From NCBI RefSeq assembly GCF_009696375.1, contig NZ_VUMD01000019.1:1-64000 (forward strand): a stretch of DNA of 64,000 bases, read 5' to 3'. The notes under the pieces were generated by a model, which had not been told where the DNA came from, searched no databases, and worked only from the letters and a program-made list of their open reading frames with translations. Shown piece after piece: positions 1 through 9,403 of this stretch (position 1 is the first letter of the stretch; each line of letters opens with the position of its first letter). The position numbers and the translations under genes were made by a program. The stretch is from Clostridium porci (GTDB lineage Bacteria > Bacillota > Clostridia > Lachnospirales > Lachnospiraceae).

Positions 1-6
1 CAATCC

Positions 7-35
7 AAGGCCCTAACCCGGCCTTTGTTTTCTTA
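7..35 (+). terminator. Rho-independent terminator of an upstream plus-strand gene
   Basis: Six-base stem AAGGCC/GGCCTT with a 7-base loop, followed by TGTTTTCTT. It points to a plus-strand gene ending just left of the window. The rest of bases 36-299 is AT-rich with no credible gene; it is the 3' flank of the kinase gene. Confidence 0.6.
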
Positions 36-299
36 GAATTTTCAGGGTTTTACATACTGTTTAATCTTCAATTTTCAAGGTGCTTTCAACATTGACGCCA
101 AAGCGTTTCAGCGGCAACTCCTCTATCCTATCACAACCATTCCGCTTTGTCAATCGTTTTTTTATTTTTTCTCTTGCGCATTGGTTCTTACCGCAGCGCA
201 AGAGATATATTATCAGATGATTTAACAATTGTCAACAGCTTTTTTAACTTTTTTCAACATTTTTTTCATTTTATAAAAGCCCCCAAAAAAAGACTTCCT

Positions 300-1916
300 T
301 TACATGCTGCTATCCAGAGTAAACCAGAATTTCACTCCCCCTTCCACATTTTCAACACCGCAGGCCTTATTATGAGAATCCATAATCGCTTTCACAATCG
401 ACAGTCCGATGCCGCTTCCTCCGTAAGCTCTGGTTCTGGCTTTGTCCACTTTATAGAATTTTGTCCATAGATTGTCCATGTCTTTCTCCGGAATGTGCTC
501 TCCTGTATTGAATACGCTCACCTTCACCTCTCCTGCTACCTGCTCCAGATTGATTTCGATCTGCTTCGTTCCGGTCAGATGATTCATAGCATTGTTAAGA
601 TAATTAGTAATTACTTCTTCTATTTTAAATTCATCTGCCCAGACCCATACAGGCTCCTTCTCCTTAAATATTACCTTAGCCTCCTTCTGCTGAAGCAAAA
701 TACCGGCAGAGGAAAGAATCCCCTGGATTAAGCTGGTAATATCAAAGCGCTCTATAACCGGTACATCATTGCCAAATTCCAGAGCTGTCAGGTTCAAAAG
801 CTGCTTTACCATGGTATTCATCTTGTTAGCCTCATCCATAATTACCTCGCAGTAATAATTCCTGCTGTTCTCATCCTCAGCCATCCCTTCGGTAAGTCCC
901 TCTGCATACCCCTGAATTAAGGCAATGGGAGTCTTTAACTCGTGAGAAACATTTGCAATAAAATCTTTTCTTGCTTCATCAACACGTATCTTTTCCTCTA
1001 TGTCTCTTTGAAGCTCATTGTTGGCAGTTTTTAGCTCCCCTATGGTCTCCTTCAGTTTATCGGACAGGGTGTTCATACTCCTGCCCAGAACTCCTACCTC
1101 ATCCTTCGCCTCACCTTCGTACTTGGCATCAAAGTCTAAATTGGACATTTTCTCCGATAGGGCCGACAGAGTCATTATGGGAGAGGTAATCTTCCGGGTG
1201 GTTACGTACATAAGGACGCTTCCAATCATCAAAACAGTAATTCCTACATAGGTCAAAAACAAATTGGACAGCTGGACGCTGTCCCTGATACTGGCCAGCG
1301 GAATGGATACGATAAACATAGTGCTGTTATCGGAAAAAAAACCCCAGCTTTCCAAATTATAATTATTATTTCTGGGATCATAGGTTTTTTCTATGGTGTA
1401 ATTTTCATGCTCAGCCACAGTCTCAGTACCGTTTTTATTCTGTCCCAGCACATACCGCTGTACCTTTAAGGCCAGCCACTCACTCTCTCTGGCCGATGAC
1501 AAAAAGGCTTTGCCTGTATTGCTATCAATCATAACGATTGCCACATTGTTGCTCTCTCCCAGACCACGAATCTTTTGGAGTATGGACATGGCCTTATTCT
1601 CCTCCGTCTCCTCATTCTCTCTCCATTCAGAGGCCTGATCCTTTTGTCCTTTCGTTTTGCCCCATTCCATGGCAGCATCTGATCTTCTCTGGGCTTCCAT
1701 TGCTGTTTCCAGCAAATCCACAATACTGCCTCCCCGGCTCATCTGCTCCAGAACCGCAGCGTCAATAAGGTCGTAGGTACGTTCCATGACCTTCACCTTC
1801 TGATTAACATAAAATGGCTCCAGATACCATGTATTCACTGCCAGAACCGCAAGAAGCACCAATGTCATCAGGCCAATAAAGATCAGGGTAAACCGATATC
1901 GGATGGAATATTTCAT
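300..1916 (-). CDS. Sensor histidine kinase with HAMP domain
   Basis: 538-residue membrane kinase of a two-component pair. Seen: one membrane segment near residues 10-30, an extracellular domain of about 190 residues, a second membrane segment near 218-240, a HAMP linker, a HisKA box with the motif NVSHELKTPIALIQGY whose His accepts phosphate, and a C-terminal HATPase with G-box GGSGIGLSIV. Its start overlaps the stop of the upstream regulator by four bases (ATGA), so the two are co-translated and the kinase should phosphorylate that regulator. The extracellular domain matches no sensor I recognise, so the stimulus is unknown. Confidence 0.93.
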   Translation of the reverse strand: MKYSIRYRFTLIFIGLMTLVLLAVLAVNTWYLEPFYVNQKVKVMERTYDLIDAAVLEQMSRGGSIVDLLETAMEAQRRSDAAMEWGKTKGQKDQASEWRENEETEENKAMSILQKIRGLGESNNVAIVMIDSNTGKAFLSSARESEWLALKVQRYVLGQNKNGTETVAEHENYTIEKTYDPRNNNYNLESWGFFSDNSTMFIVSIPLASIRDSVQLSNLFLTYVGITVLMIGSVLMYVTTRKITSPIMTLSALSEKMSNLDFDAKYEGEAKDEVGVLGRSMNTLSDKLKETIGELKTANNELQRDIEEKIRVDEARKDFIANVSHELKTPIALIQGYAEGLTEGMAEDENSRNYYCEVIMDEANKMNTMVKQLLNLTALEFGNDVPVIERFDITSLIQGILSSAGILLQQKEAKVIFKEKEPVWVWADEFKIEEVITNYLNNAMNHLTGTKQIEINLEQVAGEVKVSVFNTGEHIPEKDMDNLWTKFYKVDKARTRAYGGSGIGLSIVKAIMDSHNKACGVENVEGGVKFWFTLDSSM

Positions 1917-2590
1917 TCATTCACCTCAAATTTATAGCCCATTCCCCATATCGTCTTAATCAAATCTCCCTTCTCTCCCAGCTTGCTGCGAAGCTTTTTT
2001 ACATGGGTATCAATGGTTCGGGCATCTCCAAAATAGTCATAGTTCCACACATTGTTCAGTATCTTTTCTCTGGATAAAGCAATTCCCTGATTTTCTGCAA
2101 AATAACTTAAAAGCTCAAATTCCTTATAGCTAAGCTCTATCTCCCTACCGTCAACTGTCACCTGATGGGCTGCCTTATCAATACAAATTCCGCCCAGGTT
2201 TAGGCTCTCCCCGGAGGTCATATTCGTTCTGCGCAGAATTGCCTCTACCCTGGCCACTAAAATCTTTGGGCTGAAGGGTTTGGAAATATACTCGTCAACT
2301 CCCAAGGCGAAGCCCTGCAGCTCGTCTCTTTCCTCGCTTCTAGCCGTCAGCATAATAACAGGAACCTGAGAGTATTTCCGTATTGTTTTTAAAACCTCCC
2401 AGCCGTCCATCTTAGGCATCATCACATCCAGAAGCACCAGGGAAATGTCCTTTTGCACAAAAAAAATGTCGACTGCTTTCTCACCATCCTCTGCTTCTAT
2501 GACAGAAAACCCTTTGTTGGTCAGGAAATCCTTCACCAGTTTCCGCATTCTGGCTTCGTCATCTACAACTAATATTTTTAATGTATCCAT
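1913..2590 (-). CDS. OmpR-family response regulator
   Basis: 225 residues: receiver domain (LVVDDEARMRKLV acidic pocket, LLDVMMPKMDGWEV phospho-acceptor Asp, later MLTARSEE and KPF) followed by an OmpR/PhoB winged helix (RTIDTHVKKLRSKLG recognition region). First gene of the pair with the HAMP kinase. Two direct TGTGAAA repeats 11 bases apart lie 26 bases upstream of its likely -10, the arrangement OmpR-type regulators use, so autoregulation is plausible. Target genes cannot be told from the sequence. Confidence 0.94.
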   Translation of the reverse strand: MDTLKILVVDDEARMRKLVKDFLTNKGFSVIEAEDGEKAVDIFFVQKDISLVLLDVMMPKMDGWEVLKTIRKYSQVPVIMLTARSEERDELQGFALGVDEYISKPFSPKILVARVEAILRRTNMTSGESLNLGGICIDKAAHQVTVDGREIELSYKEFELLSYFAENQGIALSREKILNNVWNYDYFGDARTIDTHVKKLRSKLGEKGDLIKTIWGMGYKFEVNE

Positions 2591-2645
2591 GAAGCTGCCT
2601 CCTCAATCCCTTCCGGTTTAAAATTTGTAGGTTCTGGATGGTTTT

Positions 2646-2695
2646 ATTTTAGCAAAAAAACAGGAACATTTCCATCATTTCACACAAGTTTCACA
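2646..2695 (-). promoter_or_regulatory. Promoter with direct-repeat operator upstream of the response regulator
   Basis: On the minus strand, TGTGAAA occurs at 2695-2689 and again at 2684-2678 (11-base period, one helical turn), followed by TGC-TAAAAT (an extended -10) at 2651-2646. No good -35 is visible, which fits activator dependence. Assignment to the adjacent regulator is inference. Confidence 0.5.
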
Positions 2696-2752
2696 GCCCG
2701 GATTTGATCCACACAGAGATTTCAGGCATAAAAAGCCTTTGTTTCGGGCAGC

Positions 2753-2779
2753 AAAAAACCGACGCTGCACAGCGCCGGT
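2753..2779 (-). terminator. Terminator of the DUF1292 gene
   Basis: On the minus strand, a stem ACCGGCGCT/AGCGTCGGT with one mismatch and a short loop is followed by six T. It starts 28 bases past the stop of the DUF1292 gene. Confidence 0.75.
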
Positions 2780-2806
2780 CTTCCCGAATCATTTATAAAG
2801 TTCCAT

Positions 2807-3136
2807 TCAAGCTTCATCCAGCTCCTCTTCACTGATAAGCTCGTCAAACTCCTGCTCATCCAAAAGCTCATTAAAGGCGTCTGCTACCAACTCATACTCA
2901 TCATCATCCTCAATGTTATCCAGGGATGGCTCTCCTTCAGCGGTTTCGGCATAACGGTACAGGTATACTTCTCCTTCATCAGAATCAGCGCCTTCTACCG
3001 GAAGAAGTGCAATGTAATCACGCTCTCCTGCCTGGAAAATGGTCAAAACCACACACTCCATCTCTGTATCGTCGTCCAGAGTAAGGGTAACTGTCATCTC
3101 CTGATCTTCGTCATTTAAATTCTTCTCGTCTGCCAT
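2807..3136 (-). CDS. DUF1292 family acidic protein (YrzB-like)
   Basis: 109 residues, extremely acidic in both halves (DEDQEMTVTLTLDDDTEMEC and an EFDELISEEELDEA tail). The opening, a short acidic strand followed by EC-V-L-IF and YIALLP, is the DUF1292 pattern of Firmicutes, often found near the ruvX/alaS region. Biochemical role unknown. Ribosome site GAGAGAGG precedes the ATG. It is monocistronic, with its own promoter and terminator. Confidence 0.85.
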   Translation of the reverse strand: MADEKNLNDEDQEMTVTLTLDDDTEMECVVLTIFQAGERDYIALLPVEGADSDEGEVYLYRYAETAEGEPSLDNIEDDDEYELVADAFNELLDEQEFDELISEEELDEA

Positions 3137-3186
3137 AGTATGATTCCTCTCTCAATAGATAGATTCAGATTTGTCTTTGCAGTTAC

Positions 3187-3215
3187 ACTGTAGCAGACTC
3201 ATGAAAAAAATGCAA
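3187..3215 (-). promoter_or_regulatory. Promoter of the DUF1292 gene
   Basis: Minus strand: TTGCAT (3215-3210), 17-base spacer, TACAGT (3192-3187), with TGC extending the -10. Lies about 50 bases upstream of the ATG. Confidence 0.65.
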
Positions 3216-3260
3216 GGATTTAAAGTTTTTTCCATCTTCTGCTTCTGATCGTATATATTC

Positions 3261-3422
3261 CTATTGATAGGTCTTATTATATGAATACAATAATCCCAAA
3301 AGCCCTGCAAGCCCTGCAAGCTGCGCTCCCAAGTGCAGATATCCTACCGCTCTCTGCCCCCAAATAATCAATCCTACGAAAAAAACAAAAAGCAAGCCCT
3401 TTAAAATAAATACTCGCATCAT
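3261..3422 (-). CDS. Small two-helix membrane protein
   Basis: 53 residues with two hydrophobic stretches (about 5-19 and 27-48), so likely an integral membrane peptide. The start chosen is the first ATG of an ATG-ATG pair, because AAGGAGAG sits directly upstream; a longer frame to 3452 would overlap the permease. Begins 10 bases after the permease stop, so it is probably the last gene of the sugar-transport operon. No family recognised. Confidence 0.55.
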   Translation of the reverse strand: MMRVFILKGLLFVFFVGLIIWGQRAVGYLHLGAQLAGLAGLLGLLYSYNKTYQ

Positions 3423-3432
3423 AACTCTCCTT

Positions 3433-4323
3433 TTACCCCTTAAGTCCTCCAAGACTCATACCTTCCGTCAGTTTTTTCTGTACCAGCAAATAAAGAATCA
3501 GTGTAGGAAGCATAACCAAAACCAATCCTGAATAGAGCTGCCCATAATTGGCAGCAGCCTTCTGAACGCTGTTTAAATTCATCAGTCCTACAGGCAGCGT
3601 CTTATAGGCATCCTTAGTCATTAACGTCATAGCTAAAATGTATTCATTCCAGAATGTGAGGAAATTAAAAAGGATGATTGTAATAATGCTGGGCTTCGCC
3701 ATAGGCATCATAATTCTCACCATAGTATTAAAATAGCCGCTTCCATCCACAAAGGCTGCTTCCTCATAATCCTTAGGTATGGTAGCGAAAAAACCGCTGA
3801 GGAGATAAACCGTAAAGGGCAGGTGGGTAGAAGCATAAACCAGCGACAAAACCACCCGGTTATTCAGGAAAATTCCTGTGGCCCCGATGGAACGAAGAAA
3901 CGTATCCGCATCTACAAACATCAGGAAAATCGGCACCACAATATAATTCACATTGACAAATAGTCCTGCCATAAAAATAATGTTTAACAGCTTACTGCCT
4001 CTAAAACGGTACCTGGCCAGCACATAAGCGGCAGGCAGGGCAATTATCAGCAGAAATGCCAAGGACAGGGCCGTGACAATCACAGAATTCAGCATATAGC
4101 TTCCCATCTTCGCCGTTTTAAAGGCATCGATAAAGTTCTGGAAATACAGTCCTTTTGGTAACATCCATGGACTTTGTCCGTAAAACTCAGAATTTTCCTT
4201 AAAGGATGCCATAAATACCCAGGCCACCGGTACAGCAATACATACAGCCAAGAAAATTAAAAAGAAATAGGTTAAAACGTTTACCAATTTATTTAAAAAT
4301 GCAGTCTTACTCTTATCCATCAT
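3433..4323 (-). CDS. Carbohydrate ABC transporter permease, MalG type
   Basis: 296 residues with about six membrane helices. The EAA loop is visible as EEAAFVDGSGYFNTMVRIMMPMAKP, which docks the shared ATPase. N-terminus and C-terminus (ending in EGMSLGGLKG) follow the MalG/AraQ subfamily (TC 3.A.1.1). Forms the membrane channel with the MalF-type permease 9 bases upstream. No ATPase gene is present, as is common in Firmicutes, where a separate MsmK-type ATPase serves several such importers. Confidence 0.93.
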   Translation of the reverse strand: MMDKSKTAFLNKLVNVLTYFFLIFLAVCIAVPVAWVFMASFKENSEFYGQSPWMLPKGLYFQNFIDAFKTAKMGSYMLNSVIVTALSLAFLLIIALPAAYVLARYRFRGSKLLNIIFMAGLFVNVNYIVVPIFLMFVDADTFLRSIGATGIFLNNRVVLSLVYASTHLPFTVYLLSGFFATIPKDYEEAAFVDGSGYFNTMVRIMMPMAKPSIITIILFNFLTFWNEYILAMTLMTKDAYKTLPVGLMNLNSVQKAAANYGQLYSGLVLVMLPTLILYLLVQKKLTEGMSLGGLKG

Positions 4324-4332
4324 TCCACCCCC

Positions 4333-5232
4333 TTAAAATTCCAAAGCATCGCGCTTCGTCACTCTATTTACAACAGCAGCCAATGCAAAAGAAAAGAGGA
4401 AGATCACCACTCCAATGGCCATACCGTATCCATATGAGGAATTCGTATACGCCTGATCGTACATATAATTCAGGAATACATCTGAGGCTCCGTCCGGCTT
4501 TCCTCCTGTCATTGCCTTTACCAGCTGAAAGCTCAGATTAATCGTGCTGATAATGAAGAAAGTCAGGGTGCTTCTGATATTAATCCAAATCATAGGAAGG
4601 GTCATGGAAAAAAACTGGCGCACCTTCCCAGCCCCTTCCAGAGAGGCCGATTCATAAATACTTTCCGGGACTCCCGCCATACTGGCCATGTACATAACCA
4701 TATAATATCCAATAGCCTGCCAAATCAGCGCGATAATAATAGCCCACACTACCAGCCTTTGATTTCCCAGCCAGGCTATCAAACCTTTACCATCCGGCGC
4801 CACCGGACGGAATATATAAATAATACTGTTTAAAAGCCCATCCCTCTGATCGTAAACTGCTGAGAAAATTGCCGCAACAACTACAATGGACAGGATGTTG
4901 GGGATATAAAAAATCGTCCGAAAAAGAGCCTGCCCTTTTATCTTTTCCCGGCTCAGAATATAAGCAAAGATAATTGCCAAAGCCAAAGTTACCAACGTCA
5001 CCACTGTAATAATCAAAATAGAATTCTGCATGGCTCTGAGAAATTTCATATCAGAGGCCAAAGTTTTAAAATTATTAAATCCTACAAATGTTTTTTCCGC
5101 TGAATACCCTCCCCACTTATAAAGAGACATCCGAAAAACATTGAAGGTAGGCACTATCATAAAGATAAATAACAGAACTGCGGCCGGAGCCACGCATAAA
5201 AAAATAAATAAGCTTCTTCTGCGATTTTTCAC
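4333..5232 (-). CDS. Carbohydrate ABC transporter permease, MalF/UgpA type
   Basis: 299 residues, about six membrane helices, with an EAA loop (YESASLEGAGKVRQFFSMTLPMI). Translation starts at GTG with AGGAGGGAATGTAG upstream. Partner of the MalG-type permease. The gap to the binding protein (153 bases) holds no gene. Confidence 0.93.
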   Translation of the reverse strand: MKNRRRSLFIFLCVAPAAVLLFIFMIVPTFNVFRMSLYKWGGYSAEKTFVGFNNFKTLASDMKFLRAMQNSILIITVVTLVTLALAIIFAYILSREKIKGQALFRTIFYIPNILSIVVVAAIFSAVYDQRDGLLNSIIYIFRPVAPDGKGLIAWLGNQRLVVWAIIIALIWQAIGYYMVMYMASMAGVPESIYESASLEGAGKVRQFFSMTLPMIWINIRSTLTFFIISTINLSFQLVKAMTGGKPDGASDVFLNYMYDQAYTNSSYGYGMAIGVVIFLFSFALAAVVNRVTKRDALEF

Positions 5233-5385
5233 CTACATTCCCTCCTAAAGCTTGTATCCGTCAGGTCTTTCTTTATCAATACCCGGATACTTCGTAAAAA
5301 GAGGCTGCAGCAAAATACAGGAATATAGCTAGTATTTCGCCGCAGCTCTCCTAAATCTTACTAACAGGCTATCCTTTGATACAGA

Positions 5386-6792
5386 CTACTTCATTGCCGC
5401 TCTCAGCTGATCGCTGACTTCTTCCACAGCGGCCTGCCATTCATCCACCGTCTTATCACCTGTTACAATACTGTCAATGGTAAAGAACAGAGTATCCTTC
5501 ATGCTTACTCCTTCTACTGCTTCCGTTGTCGCAAAGCTTCCCATGGAAGCCTTTGCTCCGTTATCATAAATAGAGTAAATCAGCTTGCTGTCTTCATTGG
5601 TGATAAACTCGCTGACGCCCTCAACTGGCTGGATTGCGCCAGATTTAGCAAAAATCTCCACAGCCTCGTCAGAGTACATATATGCCAGGAATTCCTTAGC
5701 CAGCTCCTTATTCTCTGCCGCTTCAGGAATCCACATCTGCTCAAAGAAGGTAAATGCATAGCGATCTCCGCCCTTTTCCATTGCCGGCAACGGCATGAAG
5801 CCCCACTTAAAGCCCTCTGCTCTGGGAGCGTCTGCCATCTCACTGATAATCCAGTTTCCATTTGGCATAAAAATCGCCTTGTCATCCAGAACGAGCTGCT
5901 GATTCTTTTTGAAATTATCACTGTTTGCGTTACCTACAGTCGTAGGCTCTGTATAGCCAGCCAGCTTTGCAATCAGATCCAATGCTGTCCTAGCCTCCTG
6001 AGTTTCCCAAATACCGTCTGTATAGGTCATTGCCTGATTATAAAAATCCGGTCCGCCAATCTCAGTAAGAAGGCCAAACATAAATGCGTCAAAATATCCG
6101 GCTACCGGATAGGTGAACAAAGAAATCCCCTCTGCTTTTGCCTTATCTCCGAGGGCCCACATATCATCCCAGGTTTCTGGAAGCTCCCAGCCCTTGCTCT
6201 CAAACAATCCTGCGTCATACCAAAGACCGCAGGGGCTGTAGAACATAGGAGCCAGGTATGTTTTGCCGTCGTTATAAGGATTGGTTACCAGTGTGTCAAC
6301 GAAGCCAGGAACAATCTTTTCCCCTACCGTTACGTCCTCTCCCGGAACCTTCATGGAAAGCACATCCGTAATATCCGCGATAGCCTTATCCTTCAGAAGA
6401 GTCTCAGGAAGGGCCAGCTCACGTCCTGTCGCCAGGTAAACAATATCAGGATAATCTCCTGCCTTCATCAGAGGGCTGATCACTTCTTCCAGATTCTTTT
6501 CCGCAGTCAGCTCAATGGTAACACCCGGATTGTTTTCCATAAACTTTTGGGTTACCTCTTTCCACATTTCCGTACCATAGCCGCCATCAAAGGCTGCTAC
6601 CTTTAACGTTCCTTTCAGTCCCCCTTCCACAGGAGTCTCCTTTTCTTTATCAGCCGCCGCAGATTCCTCACCTTCTGCAGATGCCGCAGCCGCCTTTGTT
6701 GTAGACTTAGCAGCTTGTCCGGAACAACCGGCCAGGCTTGCCGCCGCCATAGCCGCCGCACAGGTTAACGCCATAATTTTCTTCAATTGCAT
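5386..6792 (-). CDS. Extracellular sugar-binding lipoprotein (family 1)
   Basis: 468 residues. Signal peptide with lipobox LAGC near residues 19-22, an Ala/Ser/Glu-rich linker, then a UgpB/MalE-like fold (early KVAAFDGGYG, FMENNPGV; later FLAYMYSDEAVEIFAK). It captures a sugar outside the cell and passes it to the two permeases. First gene of the operon, preceded by AGGAGG, with a divergent AraC regulator and a sulfatase across a 250-base gap. This context suggests a sulfated or host-glycan sugar; the exact ligand is inference. Confidence 0.93.
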   Translation of the reverse strand: MQLKKIMALTCAAAMAAASLAGCSGQAAKSTTKAAAASAEGEESAAADKEKETPVEGGLKGTLKVAAFDGGYGTEMWKEVTQKFMENNPGVTIELTAEKNLEEVISPLMKAGDYPDIVYLATGRELALPETLLKDKAIADITDVLSMKVPGEDVTVGEKIVPGFVDTLVTNPYNDGKTYLAPMFYSPCGLWYDAGLFESKGWELPETWDDMWALGDKAKAEGISLFTYPVAGYFDAFMFGLLTEIGGPDFYNQAMTYTDGIWETQEARTALDLIAKLAGYTEPTTVGNANSDNFKKNQQLVLDDKAIFMPNGNWIISEMADAPRAEGFKWGFMPLPAMEKGGDRYAFTFFEQMWIPEAAENKELAKEFLAYMYSDEAVEIFAKSGAIQPVEGVSEFITNEDSKLIYSIYDNGAKASMGSFATTEAVEGVSMKDTLFFTIDSIVTGDKTVDEWQAAVEEVSDQLRAAMK

Positions 6793-6929
6793 AATCCTTC
6801 CTCCTCTATTAGATTAAACTTACTATTATCTTGTATCATTCATTATATATATTTCTTTTTTTATTCTCTATCATTATCTTGCCATATTTTATATAGATCT
6901 TGTTTTTTTTGTCAAAAAATTGTTTTATA

Positions 6930-6958
6930 TTTACATTTTTATTCTTTTCGTATATAAT
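6930..6958 (+). promoter_or_regulatory. Promoter of the AraC-type regulator gene
   Basis: TTTACA (6930-6935), 17-base spacer, TATAAT (6953-6958). It lies downstream of an upstream in-frame ATG at 6920, which argues that translation really starts at 7043. Confidence 0.6.
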
Positions 6959-7042
6959 TTGCTTAATTTGAATCTTTTTTTATCTTTAGCATTTTGTATA
7001 AGTGGTACATTTTTACTTGAATTTAAAAGGAGTTTTTCCCAA

Positions 7043-7933
7043 ATGAGCATGCAGCGCTATGAAATCAAGCCTAAGCATTTCCAGCACTTAAATTCCAAAC
7101 TGCTGTATATCTCCACGTCCAAATATCAGGGCGACTGGAAAAGCATACCTCACAGCCATCACTTCACCGAGCTGTTTTATGTAGTAAGCGGTAAAGGAAC
7201 CTTTCTTTTGGACGGCCAGATCTTCTTTATCGGGATTAACGACTTAATTATCGTTCCTCCCAACATAGAGCACACAGAACAATCTCTGGATGCGTCACCT
7301 TTGGAATACATTGTCCTGGGAATTGAGGGTATCACCTTTTTTAACACTGAACTTTCCAGCAGCCGCATCATCTGCAACTACTCTAAAAAGACGGAATTGC
7401 TGAATATCCTGAACCTGATTATGGAAGAAGTTCACCATGAGCCTTTGGGCTACACTCTGGTGTGCCAACACCTTTTGGATATTCTTCTAATCCAGATTAT
7501 CCGCTGCCAAAAGCTGGTTCCTGCCTCCATCGGCACGGCCAAAATGACACGGGAATGCGGACAGGTTAAGCAATATCTGGATTCCAACTATGCAGACAAT
7601 ATTTCCCTGGACTCTCTGGCTGCCTTTACTCACATGAATAAGTACTACCTGGCCCACGCCTTCACCAAATATACAGGGCTGTCCCCAATCAGCTATCTCA
7701 ATACCAAGCGGCTTCAGGTCAGCCGTGAGCTGTTGGAATCCACAGACCACTCTATTGCGGAAATTGCCACATCCATCGGCTTTTCTTCGCAATCCTACTT
7801 TTCCCAGGTTTTTAAAAAAGCAACCGGCATGACTCCCAACAGCTACCGGAAGCTTAAAAACAGGGAACATAAGCATGCAGAACAAAAAAAGGAAGAGCAT
7901 AACCAGAGTCGATTACACAAAATCAAAGATTAG
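7043..7933 (+). CDS. AraC-family transcriptional regulator
   Basis: 296 residues. An N-terminal cupin-like sensor (HSHHFTELFYVVSGKGTFLLDG) is followed by a C-terminal AraC domain of two helix-turn-helix motifs (SLDSLAAFTHMNKYYLAHAFTKYTG; SIAEIATSIGFSSQSYFSQVFKKATG). Start chosen at the ATG 10 bases after AAAAGGAG; a longer frame would begin inside the promoter. Divergent from the sugar ABC operon and 12 bases from the sulfatase, so it likely controls both in response to a sugar. Confidence 0.92.
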   Translation: MSMQRYEIKPKHFQHLNSKLLYISTSKYQGDWKSIPHSHHFTELFYVVSGKGTFLLDGQIFFIGINDLIIVPPNIEHTEQSLDASPLEYIVLGIEGITFFNTELSSSRIICNYSKKTELLNILNLIMEEVHHEPLGYTLVCQHLLDILLIQIIRCQKLVPASIGTAKMTRECGQVKQYLDSNYADNISLDSLAAFTHMNKYYLAHAFTKYTGLSPISYLNTKRLQVSRELLESTDHSIAEIATSIGFSSQSYFSQVFKKATGMTPNSYRKLKNREHKHAEQKKEEHNQSRLHKIKD

Positions 7934-7945
7934 GAGAATTTAACA

Positions 7946-9403
7946 ATGAAACAGCCAAATATCGTATTAATTATGACTGATCAGCTTAGAGGCGACTGTC
8001 TGGGAATCTCCGGACATCCAGATGTAAAAACGCCTTACCTGGACTCTCTGGCAGCTAAGGGAACACGGTTTGACAGAGCCTATTCCTCCTGCCCCAGCTG
8101 TATTCCTGCCAGGGCGGCCCTCCATACCGGTCTTTCTCAGGAGCATCACGGCAGAGTGGGCTATCAGGACCTGACAGACTGGAACTATCCTCATACAATG
8201 GCAGGAGAGCTTGCCAAAGCCGGCTACTATACTCAGTGTGTGGGAAAAATGCATGTACATCCCCTGCGGAATCTTATGGGCTTCCACAGCATTGAGCTTC
8301 ATGACGGATACCTTCACGCCTACCGCTATCCGAATACTCCCTACTATGAATCTCAGAAAATCGCTGACGATTACTTCTATTGGCTCAGTCAGGAAAAGGG
8401 GATCGGGGCCGACGTAACAGATACCGGGATGGAATGCAATTCCTGGATGGCTCGCCCCTGGATATATGAGGAAGCCTGCCATCCCACCAACTGGGTTTCC
8501 AGCCGGGCTATTGACTTCCTCAGAAGACGTGATACCAGCCGGCCGTTTTTCCTCATGGCTTCCTACCTAAGGCCCCATCCCCCTTTTGACGCGCCTCAAT
8601 ACTATTTTGATCTGTACAAAGACAAGCCGCTCTCCCCTCCGGCTTTGGGAAACTGGGAGGACAGCAAAGAACTGACCCATCTGGGCCGGATCTACGACTC
8701 TCCCACCGGCCCCCTGGACCCAGAGCTGCTGCGACAAGCTCAAATTGGCTACTATGCATGTATCACTCATCTGGATCACCAGATAGGACGGTTGATACAG
8801 GCTTTAGTCGAACACCAGCTGATGGATGATACTGTGATCCTCTTTACCTCTGACCATGGTGAGGAGCTGGGAGATCACTACTGCTTCCGAAAATCCAGGC
8901 CCTATGAGGGAAGCGCCCGTATTCCTATGATTATCTCCGGCCCTTCCCGGCTCATTGGGGGAGCTGCCGGACAGGTTTGCCACAGCGTAGCTGAGCTGCG
9001 GGATATTATGCCAACCCTTCTGGATCTAGCCGGGCAGCCTCCCATAGAAGGTCTGGATGGTCAAAGTCTCATGCCTCTGGTTCAGGACCCTTCCATCCAA
9101 CTAAGAACATACCTTCACGGTGAGCACACCCTTGGCATCCACTCCAATCACTTTATTGTAACGGAAACCGATAAATACATATGGTATTCTCAAACTGGTG
9201 AGGAACAATATTTTGATCTTTCCCAAGATCCCCACGAGCTTTCCAATCTGATTGGGGAGCCTCACTTCCAGGAACGTATTACCTTTCTCCGCACCGCCCT
9301 TATCCAGCGCCTGTCAGACAGGGAGGAGGGCTACAGCAACGGACAGCAATTAATTACGGGAAGGCCGCCTCAAACCCTGTTAAAAAGCGTTCTCTCCCAT
9401 TAG
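7946..9403 (+). CDS. Type I sulfatase (arylsulfatase family)
   Basis: 485 residues. Seen: N-terminal metal-site Asp in IVLIMTDQLRGDC, the sulfatase signature C-I-P-A-R (in SSCPSCIPARAALHTG) whose Cys would be converted to formylglycine, and a second metal cluster FTSDHGEELGDH. No signal peptide, so it probably acts in the cytoplasm on imported sulfated sugars. AGGAG overlaps the stop of the AraC gene, so the two are co-transcribed. Its last four bases overlap the convergent gene. An anaerobic sulfatase-maturating enzyme would be needed and is not in the window. Confidence 0.93.
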   Translation: MKQPNIVLIMTDQLRGDCLGISGHPDVKTPYLDSLAAKGTRFDRAYSSCPSCIPARAALHTGLSQEHHGRVGYQDLTDWNYPHTMAGELAKAGYYTQCVGKMHVHPLRNLMGFHSIELHDGYLHAYRYPNTPYYESQKIADDYFYWLSQEKGIGADVTDTGMECNSWMARPWIYEEACHPTNWVSSRAIDFLRRRDTSRPFFLMASYLRPHPPFDAPQYYFDLYKDKPLSPPALGNWEDSKELTHLGRIYDSPTGPLDPELLRQAQIGYYACITHLDHQIGRLIQALVEHQLMDDTVILFTSDHGEELGDHYCFRKSRPYEGSARIPMIISGPSRLIGGAAGQVCHSVAELRDIMPTLLDLAGQPPIEGLDGQSLMPLVQDPSIQLRTYLHGEHTLGIHSNHFIVTETDKYIWYSQTGEEQYFDLSQDPHELSNLIGEPHFQERITFLRTALIQRLSDREEGYSNGQQLITGRPPQTLLKSVLSH

